Shown here one piece after another: positions 47,294 through 57,038 of a DNA stretch of 64,000 bases. The stretch comes from Thermodesulfobacterium sp. TA1 (GTDB lineage Bacteria > Desulfobacterota > Thermodesulfobacteria > Thermodesulfobacteriales > Thermodesulfobacteriaceae), in assembly GCF_008630935.1 (NCBI RefSeq), contig NZ_CP043908.1:1-64000 (forward strand). Direction: 5' to 3'. Position 1 is the first letter of the stretch. The number at the start of each line of letters is the position of its first letter. The notes beneath the pieces were generated by a model, which saw only the letters and a program-made list of their open reading frames with translations, was not told the origin of the DNA and searched no databases. Position numbers and translations under genes: made by a program.

Positions 47294-48857
47294 TTTCTTT
47301 GTCTACTACCATAGAAAGGATTCTTCTTTGTTGTTTTTCTTTAAGGATTTCAAGGCCTTTTTCTAAAGTCTTGAGGATAACATGGACGTTAGGTTCAGTT
47401 TTGGGGTTGATTTTTTTAGGGTCAAAAGTAATAGCTACCACAAAACCAGATTTTTTAAGGTTGAAAATTTTCCCACAGAGGGTTTCTAAGATTTGCAAGA
47501 GTTTACGTGCTACCACCATCGCCCCAGAAAGTGGGGTTTCAGGAAGGATAATCCCAAATCTATAAGGATTTTTAAGTTTCACCACCACATCAACCCTTCT
47601 TAGCCTATTTGCTAAGTTCTCTGCGACTGACTTAATAAACCTTTCTTCCTCTTTTAAACTATAGGTTTCTGCAAGCTCCTCTCCTTTTTCTATTTCTAAA
47701 AGAAGGGCGCTTAAGACCCTTTGATATCTTTTGGCCCTTAAGAGCTCCTCTTTAAGTCGCAGAAGAAAGTACTCTTCGTTGTAAAGCCCGGTTAAAGGGT
47801 CAAAAATAGATTGTTTTTTCAAGTCTCCTTCAATTTTTTCTAATTGTTTAACCAGAATTTCCTTTTCTCTTAAAAGTTTGGCTATTTCTTGTTTATAGGC
47901 CTCAAGCAGTTTTTTTTCTTCTTTAGTTTGGTCTTCTATCTGTTGTAACTGTTCTTTAAGCTTACGTTCTTTCTTTTTTACCCATTCTGTATAAGGGATA
48001 AGTTTATAGGTCTCATAACCTAAGATTTCATAAAATTGATTAATCATTCCAGGAAGAGCATCAAGTAAAACGGTAGCTTCGGTTTCTGATAGGTTTAAAA
48101 TCTCCTGGCAAAGGCTTTTAAAGTTTTCATATCTTTGTTCTTTTTTTTGGCTAAAATATACTCCTACCCCTAAGTCTATTAAGTGTAAAATTTTTATATC
48201 GTAAAGGACTTCTTGAGGAATTTCTTCAGGAAGTCCGGTTAATCGGTGATGAAAAAAAAGGTCAAGCACAAACCTTCTTGGAAGGTTATAGTTTTCAAAG
48301 TATTCAGCCCCAATGGTGGCATGATCTACCCCGAAAACTTCTCTTTCTGCCTCAAGGGTGGTTTTTCCTAATTTTTTTAGTTTTAGGACTTGTAGATAGC
48401 CTTCAGGATAAATCTGGTATAACACCAAAATCCCGTAGTCCATAAAATAGGCTGCTATATGTAGGTAGGATGGGTAGGCCTCTATATGGGAAGACAAAAG
48501 GTTAGATAAACCAAGGTTAGCGATAGCCCTTGCCCAAAAAAGGTCAAAATTAAATTCATTAAAGGTAGTTTTTTTTAGTTTATGGGATAAAAAGCTTAAA
48601 ACCAAACTTTTTACTAAATCCTCTCCTAAGATTAAAACGGCTTTTCTTATGTCTAAGACAGGAGGGTTATCTTTTCTGAACTGAGGAAGGTTGGTAGTAT
48701 TTAGGATAAAGTCTTTAAGCTCTTTTTTTGTTTCTAGTAGAGATAAAAACTCCCTTTCCCCTTTTAAAATTAAGGTTTCAACGGTTTCTTTTACTAAATA
48801 AGGGAGCGGGGGTAGAGGTTTTTTAGTAAGTTTTAATAGTCTATCAAGCTCTCCCAT
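47280..48857 (-). CDS. HDOD domain protein with degenerate GGDEF domain
   Basis: 525 residues. Residues about 15-210 are an HDOD domain (LPPLPYLVKETVETL, DYGILVLYQIYP, HRLTGLPEEI). A coiled coil at about 290-345 leads to a GGDEF-fold domain (FDPLTGLYNEEYF) in which the active-site GG(D/E)EF is replaced by KNPYRF (about 429-434), so cyclase activity should be absent. RRVD (420-423) remains in I-site position, and the domain could sense cyclic di-GMP. HDOD proteins act as non-enzymatic signalling scaffolds. No Shine-Dalgarno sequence is seen and a TATATT box lies 12 bases before ATG, so initiation may be leaderless or nearly so. Confidence 0.82.
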   Translation of the reverse strand: MGELDRLLKLTKKPLPPLPYLVKETVETLILKGEREFLSLLETKKELKDFILNTTNLPQFRKDNPPVLDIRKAVLILGEDLVKSLVLSFLSHKLKKTTFNEFNFDLFWARAIANLGLSNLLSSHIEAYPSYLHIAAYFMDYGILVLYQIYPEGYLQVLKLKKLGKTTLEAEREVFGVDHATIGAEYFENYNLPRRFVLDLFFHHRLTGLPEEIPQEVLYDIKILHLIDLGVGVYFSQKKEQRYENFKSLCQEILNLSETEATVLLDALPGMINQFYEILGYETYKLIPYTEWVKKKERKLKEQLQQIEDQTKEEKKLLEAYKQEIAKLLREKEILVKQLEKIEGDLKKQSIFDPLTGLYNEEYFLLRLKEELLRAKRYQRVLSALLLEIEKGEELAETYSLKEEERFIKSVAENLANRLRRVDVVVKLKNPYRFGIILPETPLSGAMVVARKLLQILETLCGKIFNLKKSGFVVAITFDPKKINPKTEPNVHVILKTLEKGLEILKEKQQRRILSMVVDKEIEGA

Positions 48858-48940
48858 TTTTGGGCTTTTAATATAAAATGATATTTTATGTATACTACCA
48901 AAAGTTTGGTAAAAAAAAAGGGGATAAAAGGAGGTAGACG

Positions 48941-50209
48941 ATGGAAGGGCAAAGAGATCTAAAAGAGATGGTTTTAGAGATAGCTAAAAAGGCTAAAGTA
49001 GCTTCTAAAGGATTGGCTTCTCTTTCCTCAGGAGTAAAAAACGAGGTTTTGAAAAGGGTGGCTCAAAAAATAAGAGAAAACCGAGAAGAATTGAAAAAAG
49101 TCAATGAAAAAGACGTAAATCAAGCGATATTGCAGGGACATACTAAAGCTTTTATAGACAGACTTACCCTTTCTGACAAAGTGATAGAAGCTATGGCCAA
49201 AGGTTTAGAAGAGGTGGCTCAGCTTCCTGACCCGGTAGGTGAGGTAGTAAAGATGTGGAAAAGACCTAATGGTCTTATGGTAGGTAGGATGCGTATTCCT
49301 TTAGGAGTAATAGCTATCATCTATGAAAGCAGACCCAACGTTACCATAGATGCCGCGGGTCTTTGTTTTAAAAGCGGAAATGCGGTGATTTTAAGAGGAG
49401 GAAAAGAGGCTTTAAATTCTAACTTGGCCTTAGCAGAAATCTTCAGGGAGACTTTAAAGGAATTTAATCTTCCTGCAGATGCTGTCCAGGTCATTCCTAC
49501 TCCTGACAGAAGCGCGATGGAATATTTGTTAGAACTTGAAGAATATATAGATTTGGTTATCCCAAGGGGAGGAGAAGGACTTATTCGGTTTGTTACAGAA
49601 AAAGCCAGGATGCCTGTTATTAAACATTACAAAGGGGTTTGTCATGTGTATGTAGACGAAGAGGCTGACCTTGAGATGGCAAAGACTATAGCCATCAACG
49701 CTAAATGTCAAAGACCAGGAGTCTGTAATGCCATGGAGACTTTGTTAGTTCATGAAAAAATAGCCTCTAAGTTTTTACCATACTTGGCAGAAGAGTACAA
49801 AAAATATGGGGTTGAACTAAGAGGGTGTCCTGAAACCCTTAAACTTATTCCTTGGGCTAAGCCTGCTACCGAGGAAGACTGGTATGCTGAATACCTTGAC
49901 TTGGTATTAGCGATTAAAGTAGTAAAAGATGTAGATGAAGCTATCGAACATATTTCTAAGTATGGAAGCAACCACACCGAGGCTATAGTCACCGAGAACT
50001 ATTCTAAGGCTATGAAATTTATAAGAGAAGTAGACGCAAGTCTTGTGCTTGTTAATGCCTCTACCAGGTTTAACGACGGAGGAGAGCTTGGTTTAGGTGC
50101 AGAGATCGGGATTTCAACTACCAAGATACACGCTTACGGTCCGATGGGATTAGAAGAATTAACCACTACTAAGTTTATAGCCTTTGGCAATGGACAGATT
50201 AGAACTTAA
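48941..50209 (+). CDS. proA: Gamma-glutamyl phosphate reductase
   Basis: 422 residues, an aldehyde dehydrogenase-fold enzyme. [22 protein letters not shown] and [10 protein letters not shown] are conserved, and the catalytic Cys is in [12 protein letters not shown]. It reduces gamma-glutamyl phosphate with NADPH for proline synthesis. AAAGGAGG stands 8 bases before ATG. proB lies 9 kb downstream at the far end of the same strand run, with nadD directly after proA and obgE before proB. Confidence 0.97.
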   Translation: MEGQRDLKEMVLEIAKKAKVASKGLASLSSGVKNEVLKRVAQKIRENREELKKVNEKDVNQAILQGHTKAFIDRLTLSDKVIEAMAKGLEEVAQLPDPVGEVVKMWKRPNGLMVGRMRIPLGVIAIIYESRPNVTIDAAGLCFKSGNAVILRGGKEALNSNLALAEIFRETLKEFNLPADAVQVIPTPDRSAMEYLLELEEYIDLVIPRGGEGLIRFVTEKARMPVIKHYKGVCHVYVDEEADLEMAKTIAINAKCQRPGVCNAMETLLVHEKIASKFLPYLAEEYKKYGVELRGCPETLKLIPWAKPATEEDWYAEYLDLVLAIKVVKDVDEAIEHISKYGSNHTEAIVTENYSKAMKFIREVDASLVLVNASTRFNDGGELGLGAEIGISTTKIHAYGPMGLEELTTTKFIAFGNGQIRT

Positions 50210-50822
50210 AAGAGTAGGTATTTTAGGGGGGACTTTTGACCCCCCACACTTAGCCCATTTAAGGGTGGCTGAAGAGGTAAGAGAAGCTCTTTCTCTACAG
50301 GAGGTTTGGTTTATTCCTGCAGGGTATCCCCCTCATAAAAAAAGCGAACTTCTCTCTCCATTTGAAGATAGACTCGAGATGGTAAAGTTAGCCATAAGAG
50401 AAAATCCTTTTTTTAAAGCTTTAGACATAGAAAAAGAGGCTAAGCCTTCTTATACATTAAACACCCTTAAATCCTTAAGAGCCTGTTATCCGGAGATAGA
50501 TTTTTTTTTGATAGTAGGATGGGATAGTTTTCGCCAGTTTGAGACCTGGTGGAATTATCAACTTTTCCTTGATTATGCTAAATTGGTGGTAGTTTCAAGA
50601 AATTCAAAAACTTGGGGAGAGTTAAAGGAGGAATTTCTACTAAAGGTAAAAGACCTTTGGAGAGATATTCCCTGTGAGGGTAAGGTGTATTTTTTAGAAG
50701 TAACACCGTTAGATATTTCCAGTTCCAAGGTCCGTCATCTGGTTAAATCTGGTCGATCTATTAGGTATCTTGTGCCTGAAGGGGTTTTGACCTATATTTT
50801 AGAACATCGTTTATACCGATAA
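50190..50822 (+). CDS. nadD: Nicotinate-nucleotide adenylyltransferase
   Basis: 210 residues from the ATG at 50190; a TTG two codons earlier is also possible. [15 protein letters not shown] carries the nucleotidyltransferase (T/H)xGH-type site as HLAH, and DISSSKVR is the ISSTxxR motif. It adenylates nicotinate mononucleotide in NAD synthesis. The start lies inside proA (20-base overlap), so translation is coupled. It is followed after 13 bases by mutS. Confidence 0.95.
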   Translation: MDRLELKRVGILGGTFDPPHLAHLRVAEEVREALSLQEVWFIPAGYPPHKKSELLSPFEDRLEMVKLAIRENPFFKALDIEKEAKPSYTLNTLKSLRACYPEIDFFLIVGWDSFRQFETWWNYQLFLDYAKLVVVSRNSKTWGELKEEFLLKVKDLWRDIPCEGKVYFLEVTPLDISSSKVRHLVKSGRSIRYLVPEGVLTYILEHRLYR

Positions 50823-50835
50823 GAGGTTTTTTTCT

Positions 50836-53409
50836 ATGAGAGGTTCTGTAAAAGCTGAACTCACCCCGATGTTTAAACAGTATTTTGAAGTAAAACATCA
50901 GTATCCTGACGCAGTGTTGTTTTTTAGATTAGGGGATTTTTATGAGATGTTTTTTGAGGACGCCGAGGTAGTAGCCCCGCTTTTAGGATTAGTCTTAACT
51001 AAAAGAGAAGCAGGGAAAGGATTAACCGCTCCTATGTGTGGTGTGCCTGTAGAAAAGGCTCTTTTCTATATCCAAAAACTGGTAGATATGGGTTTTAAAG
51101 TAGCAGTTTGTGAACAGGTAGAAGACCCAGCAACCGCTAAGGGTTTGGTTAAAAGAGAAGTAGTTAAAATATACACTCCGGGTCTTTTAGTGGATTTAGA
51201 ACTTCCGGAAAAGAGTAAAACCTATCTAGCAAGTCTTTACTTAGAAAAAAAGGCAGGTCTTGCTTTTTTAGAACTTTCCTGCGGAGAGTTTATCTTTACT
51301 GAGTTAAACAAAGAAACCTTTTTGGCTGAACTCTTGAAGCGTGAACCAAGAGAAATTTTATGTTTAGACGAATTGGCTAACTCTGAGTGGATGGGGCTTA
51401 TCAAAGGAAGTCTTTCTAAGGTGCACCTAAGTTTTTTAGATAAAAAGGCTTTTAGTTTAAACCAAGTAGACGCCCTTTTAAAACAACCATACTATGAACG
51501 TTATCATGAAGGATTAAAGGCAGCTAACGCTATTCTAACTTACCTTCAAAAATATCAACCTCATCTTTTGGACAAAATTGAAGACCCTGTTTTTTATTAT
51601 CCAGAGGAATTTTTATTCTTAGACGATTCTACTAAAAGAAACTTAGAGCTGATAAAAAATTTGTGGGATGGTTCGGAAAAACATTCTTTGCTCTGGGTGT
51701 TAGACCGTACGGTTACCCCGATGGGGGCAAGATTGCTTAAAGAATGGATAGTCTATCCTTTGAGGGACCTGACCCAAATAAGACGCAGGCAAGAGGCTAT
51801 AAGTTTTTTGATAGAACAGAAAGACCTGCGAGAGGCTTTAAGAGACCTGCTTAAAAGGTTTTCTGACTTGGAAAGACTTGCTACTAAGTGTGGTTTTAAG
51901 TTGATTAACCCAAAGGAAATGGGACTTTTAAGGGAAAGTTTAAAATATATTCCCGAAATAAAAAGGATTTTTTCAGAGGTATTAAAAGAGTTACCACAAC
52001 TTTTGAAAGAAGTCTTTTCTGCCTTGGGGGATTTTTCTGGTTTATATCAGAGACTTTGTGAGACCTTGGTAGACAACCCTCCTTATACCTTAAAAGACGG
52101 AGGTATCATAAAAAGAGGGGTAGACTCAACTTTAGATGAACTTAGAGATTTAAAGGAACATGCAGTAGATTATCTTACAGCCATAGAAAAAAAAGAAAAA
52201 GAAAAAACAGGTATTCCTAATCTCAGGATAGGTTATAACCGAGTTTTTGGGTATTATTTTGAGGTATCTAAAGGAAATGCTAAATTGGTTCCGCCTTATT
52301 TTGAAAGAAAACAAACTTTAACCAACGTAGAAAGGTTTGTTACCCCAGAATTAAAGGAATTAGAACAAAAGATTATTACCGCAGAGGAAAAGATTAAAAG
52401 CTTAGAGTATGAATTGTTTTTGAAATTGCGAGAAGAAGTATCTCAGTATAAAGATGTCTTAAAAAAGGCCAGTCAGGCCCTTGCTACCCTTGATGTGCTT
52501 ATTTCTTTGGCTACAGTAGCTGTAGAAAACGATTACGTTTGTCCTGAAATAACCGAAGAGCCTGGGCTTTACATTGAAGAGGGTAGACATCCGGTAATAG
52601 AAAAAATCCAAGGTAAAGAAAGCTTTATTCCTAATTCAGTAGAGCTAAAAAAAGACGAAGCGGTGCTTTTGATAATAACCGGTCCTAACATGGGAGGAAA
52701 ATCAACCTATCTTAGGCAGACAGCCCTTATCGTTATCATGTCGCAGATGGGGAGCTTTGTGCCTGCTAAGTATGCAAGACTTGGAGTTTTTGATAAAGTT
52801 TTTACGAGGATAGGGGCTGGGGATGAACTTACCAGAGGCAAGAGCACCTTTATGGTAGAGATGAGCGAGTGTGCCTATATTTTAAAAAACGCAACCAGTA
52901 AAAGCTTGGTACTTCTTGATGAGGTGGGAAGAGGAACAAGTACTTACGACGGTATGGCCCTTGCTTGGGCTATAGCAGAAAATCTATACGAGAAAAAGGT
53001 GTTTACCTTGCTGGCTACCCATTATTTTGAACTAACCGAGCTTGGAAAAATTTATGCAGGGGTTAAAAATTATCATGTAGCGGTTAAGGAATGGCAAGAT
53101 GATGTAATTTTTATGTACAGAGTTTTACCGGGGGCAGCTAACAAATCTCACGGTATCGAAGTTGCTAAATTGGCTGGAATTCCTCAAGAGGTGGTTGACA
53201 GAGCTAAAGAAATACTTTATAAATTAGAGAGAAAAAATCTTAAGGAACCAAACGAGATAAAATCAACTACGAAGAGGGTTGTACAGTTATCTATTTTTGA
53301 CCGAGACCATCCTGTGCTTCAAAAGATAAAAGATTTACCGATAGAAAAGATAACTCCTATCGAAGCCTTAAATTTTTTATGGGAGATAAAAAAAGAACTG
53401 ATTAAATAA
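50836..53409 (+). CDS. mutS: DNA mismatch repair protein MutS
   Basis: 857 residues, the MutS1 form. The mismatch-reading Phe lies in GDFYEMFFEDA; the connector, lever and clamp domains follow, and the ATPase has Walker A GPNMGGKST (616-624), LLDEVGRGTSTYDG and LLATHYFELT. The C-terminal region ends with a short dimerisation-like part. It recognises mismatches and recruits MutL. GAGG is placed 8 bases before ATG. Confidence 0.98.
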   Translation: MRGSVKAELTPMFKQYFEVKHQYPDAVLFFRLGDFYEMFFEDAEVVAPLLGLVLTKREAGKGLTAPMCGVPVEKALFYIQKLVDMGFKVAVCEQVEDPATAKGLVKREVVKIYTPGLLVDLELPEKSKTYLASLYLEKKAGLAFLELSCGEFIFTELNKETFLAELLKREPREILCLDELANSEWMGLIKGSLSKVHLSFLDKKAFSLNQVDALLKQPYYERYHEGLKAANAILTYLQKYQPHLLDKIEDPVFYYPEEFLFLDDSTKRNLELIKNLWDGSEKHSLLWVLDRTVTPMGARLLKEWIVYPLRDLTQIRRRQEAISFLIEQKDLREALRDLLKRFSDLERLATKCGFKLINPKEMGLLRESLKYIPEIKRIFSEVLKELPQLLKEVFSALGDFSGLYQRLCETLVDNPPYTLKDGGIIKRGVDSTLDELRDLKEHAVDYLTAIEKKEKEKTGIPNLRIGYNRVFGYYFEVSKGNAKLVPPYFERKQTLTNVERFVTPELKELEQKIITAEEKIKSLEYELFLKLREEVSQYKDVLKKASQALATLDVLISLATVAVENDYVCPEITEEPGLYIEEGRHPVIEKIQGKESFIPNSVELKKDEAVLLIITGPNMGGKSTYLRQTALIVIMSQMGSFVPAKYARLGVFDKVFTRIGAGDELTRGKSTFMVEMSECAYILKNATSKSLVLLDEVGRGTSTYDGMALAWAIAENLYEKKVFTLLATHYFELTELGKIYAGVKNYHVAVKEWQDDVIFMYRVLPGAANKSHGIEVAKLAGIPQEVVDRAKEILYKLERKNLKEPNEIKSTTKRVVQLSIFDRDHPVLQKIKDLPIEKITPIEALNFLWEIKKELIK

Positions 53410-53422
53410 AAGAAAAACTAAA

Positions 53423-55867
53423 ATGAAAGAGAAATCTGTAATCTACCGAGTTTTTTTCGTTTTATTTGGTTTTTTGTGTTTTTTTTACTGGGGGAATTAT
53501 AACTTTTTAAACGCAACTACCAAGAGTTCTTCCCAAACTCAAAAGACTTCTCAAGAATATGTTTATTATATCGTCCAAAAAGGAGACACCTTAGAAAAGA
53601 TAGCTAAAAGGTATAATCTTTCTGTTGCTGAGCTAAAGCAGCTTAATAACTTAAAAGAAAATAAAATTAGGGTAGGGCAAAGGCTTGTAGTAGGGGTAAA
53701 AAATTTAAAACCTAAAAAAGAAGAGTCTAAACCTAAAACTTCTCAACCTGTTGAGGTATATCATGTAATAAAAAAGGGAGACACCTTAGAGTCTATAGCT
53801 AAAAAGTATGGGGTGACCCCTCAGGAGATAATTAGGTTAAACAACCTAAGAAAGGGTCAGTTAAAGGTTGGACAAAAACTACTGATTAAAAAAGAAGGGA
53901 CAGCTTCTGTAGAAAAAAACAAATCTCTCGAAAAAAAAGAATATGTATATCATACCGTAAGAAAAGGGGAAAGCTTAGATAGCATAGCTCAAAAATATAA
54001 GGTTTCTAAAGAGGAGATTAAAAGGCTTAATCAGCTTAGGTCAGAGATTTTAACCCCTAATCAAAGGCTTATCATTAGACCCAAAGAAAAAACCGACGTT
54101 TCTTCTCAGACTACGGATTTAAAGATTACAGAAGAAAAGGAAGAAAGTTTTCAGGTTTTAGAGAAAAAGTTTGAAGGGTTAAAAAATAGCCCTCAGGTTA
54201 GTAGGAAACAATGGTTAAGCTTAGCCGGCGAATACCGCAGGCTTTACCTACTTTATCCTAATCAGTCTTTTGCCCCTAAGGCAGTGTTAAGAACCGCTCA
54301 GGCTTATTATCAGGCCTACCAGAGATATTTTTACAAATCTGACCTGAATGAGGTTATTAAAAACTGTCAAAGGCTTTTAACCTATTATCCTAATGCCCCT
54401 GAAACAGAGGAGGCTTACTATTTTTTGGCTAAGATTTATAGAGAAGACTTGCCGGATAAAAACCTTTCTGAGAAGTATAGAAAGGAGCTTCAAAGAAAGT
54501 TTCCTAAAAGCCCTTATCTTGCTAAATTAAAACCTTTACAAGAGGGACCTACCTCTTCAATTAAAAAAGAGGTATCAAAAGCAAATAAAAAAGAAAAAAA
54601 AGTCCCTGTTTTTGAGCCAAGCAAGGTAATTTCCGAGCCTAAGGTGGTTTTAACCCCTCAGACTTCTAACAATTCTTCTGAAATCAAGGTTAGTCCTTCT
54701 GTTAGTTCTCCTGCATTAATCGCAGATGCAAAAAGGGTGTTAGAGGTTTCTCCTGTGACCGGAGAGGATTATACCAGGATTATCATAACCCTTTCTGGAA
54801 ACTTTGAATATCAGACTAACATCCTTAGAGGACCAACCCCTCGAATCTATGTAGATATCTATCCGGCGCATCTTGATCCAAAGGTTCCTAAGGAAATAGA
54901 ACTCAAAGATGTCCATCTTCAAAAGATAAGGGTAGGTCAGTTTGATAAGAACGTGGTAAGGATTGTCCTTGACCTAAACAGCCTTACTTCTTACAAGATT
55001 TTTAAGATAAAAGACCCTCCACAATTAGTCCTTGACCTTACCGGTCAAGAGAAAGGCACCTCCCCAGCTATAGCAAAAAAATCCGAAGGTGGTAAAAAAG
55101 CCTCTAAAAAGAAACCATCTAAGGACGAAGAATATATAAATCTTGCCAGACAGTTTGGTTTAGGGATAAAAAGGATAGTGATAGACCCAGGGCATGGAGG
55201 AGATGACCCTGGAGCTGTAGGCCCTACAGGGCTTAAAGAGAAAGAGGTTAATCTTGCGGTAGCTAAACTATTATCCCAAAAGCTTAAAGAACGGTTAACG
55301 GATGTAGAGATTATTTTTACCAGAAATACCGATGTTTTCATTCCATTAATTCAAAGACCGGCGATAGCTAATTCTAAAAAGGGAGACCTTTTTATTTCTA
55401 TTCATACCAACGCTTCTCCTGACCCTAACGCCCGAGGAATAGAGGTTTACTATCTTAACTTTACCACAGACCCAGAGTCTATGAGGGTTGCAGCCCTTGA
55501 AAACTCAGCCTCAGATAAAACCTTAAGCGACCTACAAGACCTGATTAAGGCGGTTCTTTCTAATACCAAGCTTTCAGAGTCTAAGCTTTTAGCAGAGAAG
55601 ATTAATACCTATCTTTATCAAAATTTAACAAGGTTTTATCCTGACACCGTCTCTCGTGGGGTTAAGTATGCGCCGTTTTTGGTTTTGGTCGGAACAAGAA
55701 TGCCTGCGGTTTTGGTAGAGGTTTCTTTTATAACCAACCCCATAGAAGAGGCACGTCTTAAGAATCCACACTATTTAGAAATGATCGCAGAAGGTATCGC
55801 TAAGGGTATAGAGGCTTATGCCCAAACATTAAAACTTTCTCAAAATCCCCATGGTAAACCACTTTAA
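53423..55867 (+). CDS. N-acetylmuramoyl-L-alanine amidase with three LysM domains, TPR-like region and AMIN domain
   Basis: 814 residues. A signal anchor (about 9-30) is followed by three LysM modules (about 47-90, 112-157, 175-220; each YxVxKGDTLxxIAKxY-like), a BamD/YbgF-like helical repeat (about 255-370), an AMIN domain (about 430-545) and an Amidase_3 catalytic domain (about 585-805). Zinc ligands are visible in DPGHGG, KEKEVN and SIHTNAS, with the catalytic Glu in VEVSFITN. The enzyme cuts the stem peptide from glycan at division sites. Three LysM plus AMIN plus helical repeats make an unusually large AmiC-type enzyme. It overlaps the next muramidase gene by 17 bases, so both cell-wall hydrolases are coupled. 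Confidence 0.93.
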   Translation: MKEKSVIYRVFFVLFGFLCFFYWGNYNFLNATTKSSSQTQKTSQEYVYYIVQKGDTLEKIAKRYNLSVAELKQLNNLKENKIRVGQRLVVGVKNLKPKKEESKPKTSQPVEVYHVIKKGDTLESIAKKYGVTPQEIIRLNNLRKGQLKVGQKLLIKKEGTASVEKNKSLEKKEYVYHTVRKGESLDSIAQKYKVSKEEIKRLNQLRSEILTPNQRLIIRPKEKTDVSSQTTDLKITEEKEESFQVLEKKFEGLKNSPQVSRKQWLSLAGEYRRLYLLYPNQSFAPKAVLRTAQAYYQAYQRYFYKSDLNEVIKNCQRLLTYYPNAPETEEAYYFLAKIYREDLPDKNLSEKYRKELQRKFPKSPYLAKLKPLQEGPTSSIKKEVSKANKKEKKVPVFEPSKVISEPKVVLTPQTSNNSSEIKVSPSVSSPALIADAKRVLEVSPVTGEDYTRIIITLSGNFEYQTNILRGPTPRIYVDIYPAHLDPKVPKEIELKDVHLQKIRVGQFDKNVVRIVLDLNSLTSYKIFKIKDPPQLVLDLTGQEKGTSPAIAKKSEGGKKASKKKPSKDEEYINLARQFGLGIKRIVIDPGHGGDDPGAVGPTGLKEKEVNLAVAKLLSQKLKERLTDVEIIFTRNTDVFIPLIQRPAIANSKKGDLFISIHTNASPDPNARGIEVYYLNFTTDPESMRVAALENSASDKTLSDLQDLIKAVLSNTKLSESKLLAEKINTYLYQNLTRFYPDTVSRGVKYAPFLVLVGTRMPAVLVEVSFITNPIEEARLKNPHYLEMIAEGIAKGIEAYAQTLKLSQNPHGKPL

Positions 55868-57038
55868 ACCTTTGTTTGGTGTAGATTTATTTTTTTTTCA
55901 GGACTTTTATAAAAGATATCAAGGACAAAAGATTGCCCTTCTTTGCAATCAGGCTTCTCTTGATTATACTCTTACCCCTACCTTTATAAGGTTTAAACAA
56001 ACCTTTGGGAAAGACTTTAAGCTTATTTTTTCTCCTCAGCATGGGCTTTATTCAGAAAAACAAGCTAACATGATAGGGTCTCATGACGAGATAGAACTCT
56101 TTACTCAAACCCCTGTAGTAAGCCTTTATGGTCCAAGATTAGAGCCTGAGCCTAACCATTTAGAAGAAATAGACGTAGTTTTTATCGACCTTCAAGAAGT
56201 GGGTTGTAGGGTCTATACCTATATCTGGACGGTTTTTTTGGTGCTTAAAAGGTGTTATGAATTAGGTAAAAGGGTAGTGGTTCTTGATAGACCAAACCCT
56301 ATAGGAGGGAAAATAGAGGGGCCTTATTTAGAGGAAGATTTTAAGTCTTTTGTAGGGATGGACCCTTTGCCTTTAAGACACGGATTAACCATAGGAGAGC
56401 TTTCTTTGTTATTTAAAAAAAGACACTTCCCTGATTTAGAATTAGAGGTAATCCCTGTAAAGGGATATAGACGAAGTTTTTTCTGGAAAGACTTAACCAG
56501 ACCTTGGGTTTTACCTTCACCTAACCTTCCTTCTTGGTGGTGTGCTTTGGTGTATCCGGGACAAGTTTTACTTGAAGGTACTAATCTTTCTGAAGGTAGA
56601 GGCACAACCTTGCCTTTTTTGGTGTTTGGGGCTCCTTATCTAAAAATAGAAAAGGTTCTTAAGCAGTGGGAAAAGCTAAACTTCCCCGAGAAAAAAGCGG
56701 TAGTGTTAAGACCTTTTGTATTTGAGCCTACCTTTGATAAATGGAAAGGTGGAAGGTGCTTTGGCTTTCAGTTATACGTAACAGACCTAAACCACTTTCA
56801 ACCAGTAAAAACTACCCTTATGCTTTTAAGACTAATAAAAGAAAACTTCCCAGAGTTTCAGTTTTTAAACATTCCCTATGAGTTTGAGAGAGAAAAACGC
56901 CCGATAGATATTTTAATAGGAAATCAAGAGATTATAGACTGGTTAGAAGGAAAAAAAGAAATTGACCTGGATTTTTACCTGTATTATAATTTAAAACACT
57001 ATCAAGAAGAGATACAGCAAATTTTGTTATATGAATAA
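55851..57038 (+). CDS. DUF1343/NamZ-like exo-beta-N-acetylmuramidase
   Basis: 395 residues. LLCNQASLDYTLTPTFIRF, FSPQHGLYSEKQANM, DLQEVGCRVYTYIWTV, VLDRPNPIGG and LPSPNLPSWW are the conserved blocks of DUF1343, whose Bacillus member NamZ removes MurNAc from the non-reducing end of muropeptides. No signal peptide is visible here, so it may act in the cytoplasm on recycled wall fragments. The overlap with an amidase gene supports a joint role in peptidoglycan turnover. Confidence 0.9.
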   Translation: MVNHFKPLFGVDLFFFQDFYKRYQGQKIALLCNQASLDYTLTPTFIRFKQTFGKDFKLIFSPQHGLYSEKQANMIGSHDEIELFTQTPVVSLYGPRLEPEPNHLEEIDVVFIDLQEVGCRVYTYIWTVFLVLKRCYELGKRVVVLDRPNPIGGKIEGPYLEEDFKSFVGMDPLPLRHGLTIGELSLLFKKRHFPDLELEVIPVKGYRRSFFWKDLTRPWVLPSPNLPSWWCALVYPGQVLLEGTNLSEGRGTTLPFLVFGAPYLKIEKVLKQWEKLNFPEKKAVVLRPFVFEPTFDKWKGGRCFGFQLYVTDLNHFQPVKTTLMLLRLIKENFPEFQFLNIPYEFEREKRPIDILIGNQEIIDWLEGKKEIDLDFYLYYNLKHYQEEIQQILLYE

